64,000 nt of DNA from DATHBD01 sp035296325 (GCA_035296325.1 DATHBD010000081.1:124001-188000); one strand, 5' to 3'; positions 17,253 to 25,625 are shown, counted from the first letter of the stretch. Numbers and translations are program-made. The notes: generated from the sequence alone by a model not told the origin.

Positions 17253-17702
17253 TCATCCGACCGGGCTGGCGCCGTCGCTGCCCTGATCGTCATGGATCGA
17301 CATGGCGTGGGCTTCTCCCCACAGCAACGCCACCAGCCGCCGGAAATGCGGCGGCGCATTCAGAACGACCATCCGCCGGTGCGGACGCAGCCTCCGTGCC
17401 GTCCGGGCGAGCAGCGCAACGCCGCCCACGTCGATGAAGCGGAGTTCCGTGAGGTCCAGCAGTACGTGTCCGGCGCCGCCGAGCCGATCCAGCGCCTCCG
17501 CGAGCACATCGTGCGACGACATGTCGACCTCACCGGCGACCCGAAGACCCGCACCGCCCGGCAGGGGGCAGACCGTCAGCACGCCGTCCGCCGTCGACTG
17601 CGCGGGCACCGGTGACCCGATGGGTGTCGCCGTCGCCAGGGCACGCACCTCGGCGCCGGTCTCACCGCCGGGTCGGCATTGACCTTCGCTGTCGGGCTTC
17701 AT
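17253..17702 (-). CDS. STAS-domain protein (anti-sigma antagonist-like)
   Basis: 149 residues with a disordered N-terminus (~45) and one STAS domain (about 48-140; AGEVDMSSHDVLAEAL, DLTELRFIDVGGVALL). In SpoIIAA-type antagonists the phosphorylated Ser follows the Asp (D-S-S-G); here the site reads DVGG, so it probably cannot be switched by a kinase. A partner-switching role in sigma control is the family expectation. No anti-sigma kinase lies beside it. ATG with GGGGGAG four bases upstream; convergent with the pseudokinase gene, 20 bp apart. Confidence 0.85.
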   Translation of the reverse strand: MKPDSEGQCRPGGETGAEVRALATATPIGSPVPAQSTADGVLTVCPLPGGAGLRVAGEVDMSSHDVLAEALDRLGGAGHVLLDLTELRFIDVGGVALLARTARRLRPHRRMVVLNAPPHFRRLVALLWGEAHAMSIHDDQGSDGASPVG

Positions 17703-17806
17703 CTGACTCCCCCAGGGCGCCCACTCAGCGTACGCTCCTGTTCACCCGGCGCGCCCGGCCAAATCCGCCCGCCGTCGGTCCCCACCGCCCCGGAGCGCCG
17801 CCACGG

Positions 17807-18364
17807 TCACCCCGACGTATCTGTCCGCGACGATGCGTTCGGTTGCTCACCGAGGATGTCCGCGAAGATGGCGCGGTAGTGCACGAGCGCCTGGCGCAGC
17901 TGCTCGGTGGTGGCTTCCCCGCGTTCGTTGCGGAGAAAGATGTCATGGGCGTCCCGGTAGTGACCCAGGGTTCCGGCGTGTTCCACCGACAGGTGCGCGA
18001 CCTGGTCGTCGTAGCTTCCGGCGGGGTACCCGCGCTCGGCCACCAGTCGGCTGACCAGCTCGTCGCCCTGACGTACCGCGTCGGCGGGCTCGTCGACGAA
18101 CCGAGCCTGCAGCGCCGCCCACTCGCTCCCGTACCGGGATCGCGCCTCGTCGGAGATCGGACGAAGCTGAAGCTCAGCGTGCCTTCGCTCACGCTCGCGA
18201 AGCTCCTGCTCGGCCGCCGAACGGTTGTCATGCTCGGCCACCACCCGGTCGTACTCCGGGCCGAACCGGTGGCGCAACGAACGCCGCCGGTACAGCAGCA
18301 CCGCGGCCACCGCCACGACGATCAGCACCAGGATCACGATCAAGACGACCACTGTGGACTCCAT
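17807..18364 (-). CDS. Single-pass membrane-anchored protein, unknown function
   Basis: 185 residues. A very hydrophobic N-terminal helix (residues 4-25, VVVLIVILVLIVVAVAAVLL) is followed by a charged helical domain rich in Glu/Arg/Ala, with conserved-looking tracts GPEYDRVVAEH, WAALQARFVDEP and EHAGTLGHYRDAHDIF. This resembles small actinobacterial proteins annotated only as secreted or hypothetical. The domain faces the cytoplasm if the N-terminus is outside. ATG 18364 has a perfect GGGAGGTG site, which decides against the upstream GTG at 18394. Confidence 0.8.
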   Translation of the reverse strand: MESTVVVLIVILVLIVVAVAAVLLYRRRSLRHRFGPEYDRVVAEHDNRSAAEQELRERERRHAELQLRPISDEARSRYGSEWAALQARFVDEPADAVRQGDELVSRLVAERGYPAGSYDDQVAHLSVEHAGTLGHYRDAHDIFLRNERGEATTEQLRQALVHYRAIFADILGEQPNASSRTDTSG

Positions 18365-18651
18365 GGAACACCTCCCTGGTACAGGTATGCCCAATGACGC
18401 CCATCGTGCAACGTCAGGCGACGCCGGGCGACAGTGAGGTGGCGGTCAAGAATCGAGGCACACCGATCGGGCGTGAAAGGCGCACCGCCACCCGGGTGGC
18501 GACCGGTAATGCCGTAGCTGCGGCTACGCATCGGCTGCGGCCCGGTCGACCGCCACGGGACGACCCCGTCGGTCATGGCGATGACGGCATCGGGTCGCGG
18601 TGCGCGCAGCGCGGCCCTGGAACAGACCCGCGATGCGGCAAAAATCGTCCG

Positions 18652-18680
18652 TTGACACAGGTCCGACGGGTCCTTAGAGT
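18652..18680 (+). promoter_or_regulatory. Strong housekeeping promoter with no recognisable gene
   Basis: TTGACA (18652-18657), a 17-bp spacer and TAGAGT (18675-18680) match the Streptomyces-type consensus TTGACN / TAGRRT perfectly. A perfect LacI-type palindrome starts eight bases later, where +1 is expected. Reading right, no gene with a ribosome site or codon pattern is seen before the hairpin at 19125. Confidence 0.65.
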
Positions 18681-18687
18681 GAAGGTA

Positions 18688-18701
18688 GGAAAGCGCTTTC
18701 C
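18688..18701. promoter_or_regulatory. Perfect LacI-type operator over the start site of the orphan promoter
   Basis: GGAAAGCGCTTTCC, a perfect 14-bp palindrome. Its position over +1 of the promoter at 18652 is classic for repression. It differs by one base from the site before the GH88-like gene, so both probably answer to one regulator. Confidence 0.65.
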
Positions 18702-19124
18702 CCCCGGCCCGGACTCCGCCGAAGCGCAGCCCCGCTCCCGCCCGCGCGGCAGCGCAGCGACGTTTCACCGCCGTATTCTCCCCTCGCGTGGCCGCCACGC
18801 ACCACGCACGCACAGCAGGCCATCCCACGGGCCGCGATCGGACCAACCCCCCGCCCCTGGTCCGGTCGCGGCCGGCCACTGTGTCGCCCGCGCGATTGGC
18901 GCATTCCCCCGCGTTCATGCTCCCCTCAGCCACGCCGCGCCGTCGGGCACGGCGCGCAGCCCCGCGCACACTGTGCCGCCCGGGCCGGCGCGCCAGACCC
19001 GCGGCGCGCTCCCGTCCGCGCCCCCACCGCTGCTGGGCTGCAGTCCGGTCGTATCCGACATGTCGGAACGCGTCCGGGGTCGAGACGCGGGCAACGCGAC
19101 GCGGGTCAGGGGTGGTGACACAGC

Positions 19125-19160
19125 GATGGGGGTGGGTGGCTGACGCCACCCACCCCCATC
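19125..19160. terminator. Strong hairpin terminator, probably bidirectional
   Basis: A perfect 16-bp stem (GATGGGGGTGGGTGGC at 19125-19140, its complement at 19145-19160) closes on a 4-nt loop. It begins 13 bases after the GH48 stop on the minus strand and also stands downstream of the orphan plus-strand promoter at 18652. No U-tract, as usual in actinobacteria. Confidence 0.8.
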
Positions 19161-19172
19161 GTGGGGTGGAAC

Positions 19173-22091
19173 TTAGTCGCCGATCAGCAGACCGTAGTCA
19201 GCCATCGCCATGGCGATGTCGGACTGGGCCCAGAACCGGTGGTACGTGAACGTCGGAGCAGGGCCGCCGTTGAGGTAGGCCTCAACCTTGGCGAAGTCCG
19301 GGTCGTTCTCGTAGAAGGAACGCATGCTCAGGAACGTCGAGCCGGGCCGGATCGGGTCACCGTTCGGCATCGTGCCCGAGTAGCCGGCCGGGATCGGCAC
19401 GACGTCGTCGAACCGGCTGTAGTCGGTCCGGGTCTCGGGCACCGAGGCGCCCTTCGGTCCGGAGTGCGACCAGATGCCGTCGAGCAGGCGCTTCGCCGCC
19501 GTCTTCGCCCCGGCGTGGTTCGCCTTGGCGCCGTAGTACGTCAGCAGTCGGGCGTACGCAGCCCCGATACCGACGTCGTCGGTGGTGCTCTGAACGGTGA
19601 CGTGCAGGCCGGTGTTGGGCCGCGGGCTGGCCGCGTTCCAGGTGGCCGGGGCACCGCTCCAGGCGAGCGTGTTCGGGAAGCGGTAGTCGCCGACGCCCGC
19701 ACCGAACGTGGTGTTCGCAAGCGCCCAGGTCACCCACTTGTCGAGGACGGCCTTGGCCCTGGCGTCACCGGTCACGTAGTAGTACTCCGCGACCCGCTCC
19801 ACCGACCACGCCTGGAAGCCGAACCAGGTGTTCGACGCCGGGTCGTGGTAGACCGGCTTCTCGTCGTACGCCATGCCGTAGAAGGTCGGCGTACCGGCCG
19901 GCGGCGTGGAGTAGTTGCCGTTCCAGCTGTTCGTCGCACCGCCGGCGATGGCGCCTTCGGAGGACTGCAGCCACTGGTAGAACTCCATCTGGCGGCCGAG
20001 GCTGGTCTGCCAGTCCGCTCGCGCGGTGGGCGACCTCGGGGTGAACGCCGGCACGCTGCCGAGCACGTACGCCGCGAAGGGGTTCTGGTAACCCTGGTGG
20101 TTGTGGCTGGAGCCGATCCGCCACGCCCAGTCACCCTGGTTCGAGCCGCCCCAGGCGTAGTACCAGGACATCAGGTACGTCGCCGAGTCCTTGCCGGTGC
20201 CGGCCGGGCAGGACGGGGTGGTGCAGCCGGGCCGCTTGAAGTACTTGTCGTACATCGCGTACCGGAGGTAGTCGCCCATCTTGGCGGCCTTCGCCACGGT
20301 GGCGGCCACGTCGGCCTGCTTGCCCTGCTGCGTCGCCCAGATGTTGGCCCAGTAGGCCGCCTGGACGGCCCGCGCGTCGGCGTCGGGGGCGTTGGTGTAA
20401 CGCCACTGCGCCGCGGCGGTGCCGGCGACGAAGAGGCTGGCGTAGCCGCCCTGTGCCCCAGCGCCGTACCGCAACGTCTCACAGGACGGGTGCGGGACCG
20501 TCTCCCACACCGACTCCTGCGGGCCGCGCTGGAACGTGTTGATGTACGCCGGCCGCGTGGTGCCGTCGCCGCACTTGCCGAAGCCGTAGGTGTTGTCCAC
20601 GTCCAGCAGCCAGTGCATGCCGTACACGTCGGTGTTGCCGTAGGTGCTGGTCAGCTCGTTGTACAGCGGGTCCGTACCGGGCCGCACGCCCGCGTCCAGC
20701 ACCGAGGGGTACCGGTCCGGGGTGAGGTGCTCCGGCGCGTACGTCGCCGGGTTGGCGGGGTTGTAACCGCCGGTGGTCTGCTCGGAGTGCGACGGGATGA
20801 TGTAGCGCTCCATCGTCTCCCACGCCCGGTTGAACGGACCCCAGTCCTGCTTCACCCGGCCGTACTGCGCCTCCAGCCAGATCCAGAAGCTGAACGCCTC
20901 GGACGTGGTCTCGTGGCCGTGGTCGGGCGCCTCGACGATCAGCGTCTCGATCGAGTGGTACGGCACGCCCTCCGGCGAGAAGTACCCCGCGCTGTGCAGC
21001 TTGGCGTACTGCTCGAGGAACCGCTGGACGTAGACGCCACCCTCGACCTGGCCGTCGCTCTCGCTCACGGCCAGCGTCGCCGGGTCGTAACCCGTCGCGG
21101 TCGCCCGCAGGGTCGCGGTGCCGTTCTCCCGGTCGGCGTCGGTCGCCGCCGCCACGGTCACCGTCTGGGCGGTGTTCCAGTTGGTGGGCGTGAAGGTGAG
21201 GGTGGCTCCACCGGTGACGGTGAGGTCGGCGTCGCCGGCGGCACGGGCGACGGTCACCGTGGTGTTCGCGGTCGGCGCCGAGGAGAGCCGAACCCCGATC
21301 GTGGCGGTGCCGCCTTCCGTCACCATCAGCGAGTCGCCGGCGAAGACGACGTGCGGCGTCTGGGACACCGACACCGTGATCGGCACATCGGCGACCGTGC
21401 TGGCGGCGCCGAGGCTGTCGTACGCCCTCGCCTGCACCCGGTACGGGGTGGCCTGGGCCGGAACGCCCGCCCAGGTGTACGAGTACGGCGCGGTGGTGTC
21501 CTCACCGAGGAGCAGGCCGTCGTGGTAGAACTCGACCCGGCTGATGGTCTGGCCGGCGTCCGGGTCCGAGGCGGTCGCGTTGATCTGCACGCTCGCCGGG
21601 GCAGTGAACTGCGCGTTGGGGGACGGGCTGGAGATGCTCACCGTGGGCGGCCGGTTGGCGCCGACACAGGGCACGCCGTTGAGCGCGAAGTCGGTCGGCT
21701 TCGGGTTGCTGCCCCCCGAGAACGTGCCGTTGAAGCCGGGGGTCACCGTCTGGTTGGTGCCGAGGGCGCCATTCCAGGTCTCGTTGGCCACCGTGACGGC
21801 GCTACCGGTCTGCGTGTACCGGGCGTTCCAGCCCTGACCGACCCGCTGGTTCGCGGTCGGGAAGGTGAAGCTCAGTGACCAGCTGGTGAGGGGGTCACCG
21901 AGGTTCGTGATGGCGAGCGAGCCGGTGAATCCCGGCGCCCAGTCATTGGTGGAGTAGGTGACCTGACAGCCGGCGGCGGCGCGCGCGGGCGTGGCGACAG
22001 CGATCAGGCCGGCCAGTCCGAGCGCGGCTGCGGTGGCGACCGCGACCGTCCGGCGTGGACCGCCCCGGAGGCGGAATCTATGGAATCTCAC
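19173..22091 (-). CDS. Secreted GH48 cellulase (exoglucanase) with CBM2
   Basis: Processive cellobiohydrolase acting on crystalline cellulose outside the cell, 972 residues. A signal peptide (about 1-38, ending PARAAA) is followed by CBM2 (about 40-140, from CQVTYSTNDW), an Ig-like domain (about 148-242, PPTVSISSPSP) and a Calx-beta-like module (about 245-340). The GH48 catalytic domain runs from about 345 to the end, with HETTSEAFSFWIWLEA carrying the general-acid Glu, and GDWAWRIGSSHNHQGYQNP. Two linker modules instead of the single Fn3 of Thermobifida Cel48A are a small novelty. GTG start with AGGAG ten bases upstream. A CelR-like operator lies ~190 bp upstream, implying induction by cellobiose. 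Confidence 0.95.
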   Translation of the reverse strand: MRFHRFRLRGGPRRTVAVATAAALGLAGLIAVATPARAAAGCQVTYSTNDWAPGFTGSLAITNLGDPLTSWSLSFTFPTANQRVGQGWNARYTQTGSAVTVANETWNGALGTNQTVTPGFNGTFSGGSNPKPTDFALNGVPCVGANRPPTVSISSPSPNAQFTAPASVQINATASDPDAGQTISRVEFYHDGLLLGEDTTAPYSYTWAGVPAQATPYRVQARAYDSLGAASTVADVPITVSVSQTPHVVFAGDSLMVTEGGTATIGVRLSSAPTANTTVTVARAAGDADLTVTGGATLTFTPTNWNTAQTVTVAAATDADRENGTATLRATATGYDPATLAVSESDGQVEGGVYVQRFLEQYAKLHSAGYFSPEGVPYHSIETLIVEAPDHGHETTSEAFSFWIWLEAQYGRVKQDWGPFNRAWETMERYIIPSHSEQTTGGYNPANPATYAPEHLTPDRYPSVLDAGVRPGTDPLYNELTSTYGNTDVYGMHWLLDVDNTYGFGKCGDGTTRPAYINTFQRGPQESVWETVPHPSCETLRYGAGAQGGYASLFVAGTAAAQWRYTNAPDADARAVQAAYWANIWATQQGKQADVAATVAKAAKMGDYLRYAMYDKYFKRPGCTTPSCPAGTGKDSATYLMSWYYAWGGSNQGDWAWRIGSSHNHQGYQNPFAAYVLGSVPAFTPRSPTARADWQTSLGRQMEFYQWLQSSEGAIAGGATNSWNGNYSTPPAGTPTFYGMAYDEKPVYHDPASNTWFGFQAWSVERVAEYYYVTGDARAKAVLDKWVTWALANTTFGAGVGDYRFPNTLAWSGAPATWNAASPRPNTGLHVTVQSTTDDVGIGAAYARLLTYYGAKANHAGAKTAAKRLLDGIWSHSGPKGASVPETRTDYSRFDDVVPIPAGYSGTMPNGDPIRPGSTFLSMRSFYENDPDFAKVEAYLNGGPAPTFTYHRFWAQSDIAMAMADYGLLIGD

Positions 22092-22688
22092 TACGTGGGG
22101 TCTCCTCGCGAGATCCGCCCTGCCCGCGTGGGCATGGATATCGGGCGGGGTGTATCGGCGGGTGAAAGTTTCAATGGCGGCAAGGTCGAACTACGACAGA
22201 TGACTTCGACACCATCGGCGGTGGTACACGCGTATCCATGGGTCGGCTCCCGTACGCGAGTGCGTTGAATTCTGACATGGGAGCGCTCCCGATACAAGGG
22301 CGCCATCGACCCCTTGCGTGCTGACGGCCCTCGATACATCCTTCAGGTACCGCGAATGCACCCGGCACTCGCGGCAAACGGTTGTTCCGACGGGTCCGCC
22401 GCGCGTTCGCCCGTGGTCGCGGGCCTGCGCGTAGCCCGTCGTACGCATCCGAGCGCTCGAGGAGGTGAGCGACCCGCCCCCGTACCCAGCGATTTTCGGC
22501 TCCCGTACAACGCACGAACGGCTCAGTGGGAGGCGCGACCGCGCGCCTCTCACCGACCATTGCGCAGAGACCATTGCGTAAACTCTATGAACGCGAATAC
22601 ACAGGTTTCAGAAAGCCGTTTTCAGAAATTTGCAGCCCGCTGGTCGCCGCAATTCCTCAGCCGTTGCCGGTCGATCCCGCACCAACCG
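22092..22688. other. GH48 promoter region and untranslated leader
   Basis: About 600 bp between the GH48 start and the stop of the small membrane protein gene. Besides the CelR-like operator at 22278, the stretch 22560-22640 is AT-rich and includes ATTGCGTAAAC, also seen before the XRE gene at 5495. No gene was recognised; the open frames are Arg-rich shadows. Confidence 0.45.
22278..22291. promoter_or_regulatory. CelR/CebR-type operator for the GH48 gene
   Basis: TGGGAGCGCTCCCG matches 13 of 14 positions of the CelR box TGGGAGCGCTCCCA known from Thermobifida fusca cellulase genes, where a LacI-family repressor is released by cellobiose. It lies 186 bp before the GH48 start, with an AT-richer stretch between. 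No celR/cebR gene is in the window. Confidence 0.75.
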
Positions 22689-22886
22689 TCAGGGGGCGGT
22701 AACCCGCTCGCCGGAGGCGGTCGCCGCGCGCAGGTGCAGCCCGAGCACGGCAGTCCCCACGAGTGCGCTGCAGAGCACCACCATGCCCACCACGGTGGAC
22801 CCGATCACAGCGGCCTGAGCCCCGGCCACGAGTAGCCAGAGCACCCCGGTGGACTTGGTCGTGCGGCTCCGATACCTCGACATCAT
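22689..22886 (-). CDS. Small membrane protein, 65 residues
   Basis: Unknown function. A basic start (MMSRYRSRTTK) leads to two closely spaced hydrophobic helices (about residues 14-33 and 34-52) and a short polar tail. The start is decided by a near-perfect GGAGGTGA ribosome site five bases before ATG 22886; ATG 22883 is also possible. The longer open frame to 23123 is not coding, because it runs through the hairpin and the end of the CAP gene. It lies downstream of the CAP-protein gene on the same strand, past a strong terminator, so it probably has its own promoter. Too short for most gene callers. Confidence 0.6.
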   Translation of the reverse strand: MMSRYRSRTTKSTGVLWLLVAGAQAAVIGSTVVGMVVLCSALVGTAVLGLHLRAATASGERVTAP

Positions 22887-22952
22887 AGTCACCTCCGTCC
22901 ATGTCTTTACCCGGTCCGGGCGCGAGCATGCACGGCCATCGGACACGCGGAA

Positions 22953-22984
22953 GGGCCGGTCGGGGCAGTTGCCCCGACCGGCCC
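22953..22984. terminator. Hairpin terminator of the CAP-domain gene
   Basis: Arms GGGCCGGTCGGGGCA (22953-22967) and its complement (22970-22984) form a perfect stem of about 15 bp with a minimal loop, 15 bases after the CAP-protein stop on the minus strand. Confidence 0.8.
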
Positions 22985-22999
22985 GAAGTTCACCGTTGC

Positions 23000-23881
23000 T
23001 CAGCTGCGACCGAAGACCTGGGTCCAGTAGATGGTGCCGTCGGCCTTCTTGGCGGCGCCGACACCGACCACCACGGCGGAGCAGTTGAGGATGTTCGCGC
23101 GGTGACCGGCGCTGTTCATCCACTCACTGACCACCTTCTCGGCGGTCGGCCAGCCCCATGCGATGTTCTCGCTCATGGCGGCGCTGTAGCCGGCCGCGGA
23201 CGCCCGACTGGTGAACGTGCCGCCACTCGGGCTGACGTGGCTGAAGTAGTTCTTCGCGATCATGTCGGCACTGTGCCCACGGGCCGCGATGGTCAGTCGG
23301 CCCTCGGCGGCCACGGCCTTGCAGCCGTTCGCCGTGCGCTGCACGTTGGTCAGGCTGATGACCTCGTTCTCCAGAGCGGCCAGGCCCGAGGACGGCGGAA
23401 CGACAACCGGCTTCGGTGCGGTGCCGACCGGCGGCGTGGCGGGCGGGGTCGTCGGCCGGGTGGTGGGCGGGGTGGACGGGCGGGTGGACGGGCGGGTCCG
23501 GCGCTTCGGTGAGGTGATCGGCCGCCTGGTGGCCACGGCGTGCGCCGCTGCCTTCGTTGCGACCATCCCCTGAGGCTTCGCGGTGGCGGTCCGGGCCGGT
23601 GCGACCGGCGCCGCGGCAGCGGCGGCGTCGCGCTGGGCGACGGCAGCGTCCGCCCCCGCCACGTTGACCTGCTCCAGCGCAGCGGCAGCAATCGCCTCGA
23701 CTGCGGGTGCGCTGGTCCGGGCGGGCCAGAACCGCTCGGCGGCACTGGCAGTGTTTGCAGCGACCGTGACGGCACGGAAGGCGGCGCCGGAGTCCGGGGA
23801 GGACGCCTCGGCGGTCGCGGAGCCCATCGGTACGGTCAGCAGAACGGCGGCGATTGCGGCACGGCGCAGGAAACAAGTCAC
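23000..23881 (-). CDS. Secreted CAP-domain (SCP/YkwD-like) protein
   Basis: 293 residues. A signal peptide (about 1-24, CFLRRAAIAAVLLTVPMGSATA) precedes an Ala-rich region, a Lys/Arg/Pro/Thr wall-spanning stretch (about 120-160) and a C-terminal CAP domain (about 170-293). The domain shows HSADMIAKNYFSHVSP, ENIAWGWP and EWMNSAGHRANIL with the two conserved His and Glu. Bacterial CAP proteins are exported and often cell-wall associated; activity is not established for most. The GTG at 23881 is chosen over the frame start at 24025 because GGAGAGG lies eight bases upstream and the signal peptide starts there. Its ~350-bp leader is long. Confidence 0.88.
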   Translation of the reverse strand: MTCFLRRAAIAAVLLTVPMGSATAEASSPDSGAAFRAVTVAANTASAAERFWPARTSAPAVEAIAAAALEQVNVAGADAAVAQRDAAAAAAPVAPARTATAKPQGMVATKAAAHAVATRRPITSPKRRTRPSTRPSTPPTTRPTTPPATPPVGTAPKPVVVPPSSGLAALENEVISLTNVQRTANGCKAVAAEGRLTIAARGHSADMIAKNYFSHVSPSGGTFTSRASAAGYSAAMSENIAWGWPTAEKVVSEWMNSAGHRANILNCSAVVVGVGAAKKADGTIYWTQVFGRS

Positions 23882-24240
23882 AGAGGAAACCTCTCCATTG
23901 GGGAATCGACTGCCGGCTGATCTCGATCGAGGAGCTTGCATCTCGTTCGTTTCACCCGACAGGAAGCCCATCGTCGGAATCCGCGACTGCGTAAGCGATG
24001 GAGACTGAGCGGCAACACGGCGCAACCGCCCGCTACCCGGGGGCTGCGGATCGCGGGCCGACTTCGACCGGCCTGGGGTCCGTGTCCACTCAGCCGTTCG
24101 TGTTCATGCCGATTAGCGAAACCGGGGAACAAATCGCCCAGGACGCTGTGTACTGGTCACGGCGCCGACAGGGCAACGCCGATCAGCATGGGTTTGGCCC
24201 CCGGCGTGCGCCGTTGCACTGACCACGGAAGAGGACCTTG
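23882..24240. other. Divergent intergenic region with a long CAP-gene leader
   Basis: 360 bp between divergent genes. On the minus strand the leader contains CGCTAATC (near 24117) and GGACCCCA (near 24080), followed by a GGCCG/CGGCC stem. These recall the first module of a ydaO-type c-di-AMP riboswitch, common before wall hydrolases, but the later conserved block was not found. No gene seen. Confidence 0.35.
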
Positions 24241-25419
24241 ATGACCGGGATACTGGCCGACGCACTGCGATCGGTGGCCCAGACCCTGCCGAAACTGCTG
24301 GCGTTCCTCGTGATCCTGGCGCTCGGGTACCTGGTCGGCCGCATGCTGTTCAAAGTGGTGGACCGGGGGCTGCAACGGGTGGGCTTCGACCGTGCGGTGG
24401 AGCGCAGTTCGGCGCACCAGGCGCTCGCCCGCGCCAATCTGGACGCCACCGACCTCCTGGCCCGCCTCGTCTACTACGCGGTGCTCCTGTTCACGCTGCA
24501 GCTCGCGTTCCGGATCTGGGGCCCGAACCCGATCAGCGACCTGCTCGGGGCGGTACTGGCCTGGCTACCGCGTGCGGCCGTCGCCATCGTCATCGTGGTC
24601 GTCGCGTCGGCGATCGCACGGCGGGTACGCGATCTCGTCGCCACCGCGCTCAGCGGGCTGAGCTATGGCCGGACGCTGGCCCTGATCGCCTCCTGGTTCA
24701 TCGCCGGCCTGGGCATCGTCGCCGCGCTCAACCAGGTCGGCGTGGCGACGACGGTGACCATGCCCGTGCTGATCACGGTGCTCGCGACTGCCGGTGGGAT
24801 CGCGGTCGTCGGGCTGGGCGGCGGGCTCATCCGGCCCATGCAGCAGCGCTGGGAGCGTTGGCTGGACCGGGCTGACCAGGAGTCGGCCACAATCAGCGAG
24901 CGCGCTCGTGCCTACGGCGCCGGCCAGGCCCACGCCCGCGAAGCGGCCTCCGGCCCAGCCGCCACGGCTGCTCCGGGATCAGACCGGGTCGGCGCGAGCC
25001 GGGCAGGTGGCAACCGGGCCGGCGCCGACCGGGCTGGTGGTAACCGGGCTGGTGCTGACCGGGCTGGTGCTGACCGGGCTGCTGGCAACCGGACAGGCGC
25101 CAACCGGGCGGTCGGCAACCCGGCTGGCAGCAGCCCGACCGGAGGCAACCGACCTGGCGGCAACCGAGGTGGCGGGGTACCCGCTGCGGGCAGCGGCGCC
25201 GGTGGAGCCCGCGGCGCCGCCACCGAGGACGACAGCTACGACGACGCCAGGACTTTTCCCGTCGCCGCACTGAGCAGCGCCGCGGCTGCGCGGGAGGCCA
25301 CCACCCAGACGACCCGGCTGCCGTCCTGGTCCACCGCCGGCGGCCTGGATGATCCCGACATGCACCCGGAGTTCGGAGCCGACGACCACCCGGACCACCG
25401 GCCCGACCACACCGACTGA
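24241..25419 (+). CDS. Mechanosensitive-channel-like membrane protein (conserved TM-helix family)
   Basis: 392 residues. Five hydrophobic helices in residues ~5-200 include two copies of the conserved TM-helix repeat typical of MscS-related proteins (LPKLLAFLVILALGYLVGR; VLAWLPRAAVAIVIVVVAS). The beta-barrel MscS domain is absent. The rest is a disordered cytoplasmic tail with a pentapeptide array (about 255-315, units like GNRAG and ADRAG) and an acidic/His-rich end (HPDHRPDHTD). ATG 24241 follows AGAGG; the preceding TTG is in frame but less likely. A membrane-tension or osmotic role is inferred from the family. Confidence 0.8.
   Translation: MTGILADALRSVAQTLPKLLAFLVILALGYLVGRMLFKVVDRGLQRVGFDRAVERSSAHQALARANLDATDLLARLVYYAVLLFTLQLAFRIWGPNPISDLLGAVLAWLPRAAVAIVIVVVASAIARRVRDLVATALSGLSYGRTLALIASWFIAGLGIVAALNQVGVATTVTMPVLITVLATAGGIAVVGLGGGLIRPMQQRWERWLDRADQESATISERARAYGAGQAHAREAASGPAATAAPGSDRVGASRAGGNRAGADRAGGNRAGADRAGADRAAGNRTGANRAVGNPAGSSPTGGNRPGGNRGGGVPAAGSGAGGARGAATEDDSYDDARTFPVAALSSAAAAREATTQTTRLPSWSTAGGLDDPDMHPEFGADDHPDHRPDHTD
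25000..25180 (+). repeat. 15-bp tandem repeat array inside the MscS-like gene
   Basis: About twelve imperfect 15-bp units encode Arg/Gly/Ala pentapeptides (GNRAG, ADRAG, GNRTG, GNRPG). The units are near-identical in the first half and decay toward the 3' end. Frame-preserving copy-number change is possible. Confidence 0.75.
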
Positions 25420-25625
25420 TCCGACCACCGCCCTGATCCGACCGCGCCGGCCCAGGCTGACCGGCCTGACCAGGGCTCAACTCGGCTCAACGAGGCGTCA
25501 CCTGCGACCTGCGCGGTGGCGCTTCGTTGCGTACGGCTCCATGGCGTCGGTTCTGTCGGGTTGAGGCTTCGGTGCGTTCCGGTTGCCGAGGTACGGCGGA
25601 GCCGATCCGAGCCGATCACCAGGGC

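Larger units (their letters stand above)
18365..19172. other. Large gap without a convincing gene (promoter, operator, terminator inside)
   Basis: About 800 bp between two minus-strand genes. Open frames occur on both strands but are Arg/Pro-rich, lack ribosome sites and match nothing recognised. Supported content is the promoter at 18652, the operator at 18688 and the hairpin at 19125-19160. A regulated RNA of about 440-470 nt, or the leader of a lost glycosyl hydrolase gene, would fit. Confidence 0.5.

Noticed and set aside
18394..19249. Open frames on both strands in the gap around the orphan promoter
   Set aside because: They have no ribosome site and an Arg/Pro-rich composition, one starts upstream of the promoter and another crosses the terminator hairpin.
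19161..21878. Long plus-strand open frame (905 codons) opposite the GH48 gene
   Set aside because: Antisense of the cellulase; Arg/Val/Gly-rich and without any domain, whereas the minus strand has a signal peptide, CBM2 and GH48.
23882..24237. Confident call of a ydaO c-di-AMP riboswitch
   Set aside because: Only the first conserved elements are visible and their spacing to the next possible block is too long; kept as a low-interest finding only.
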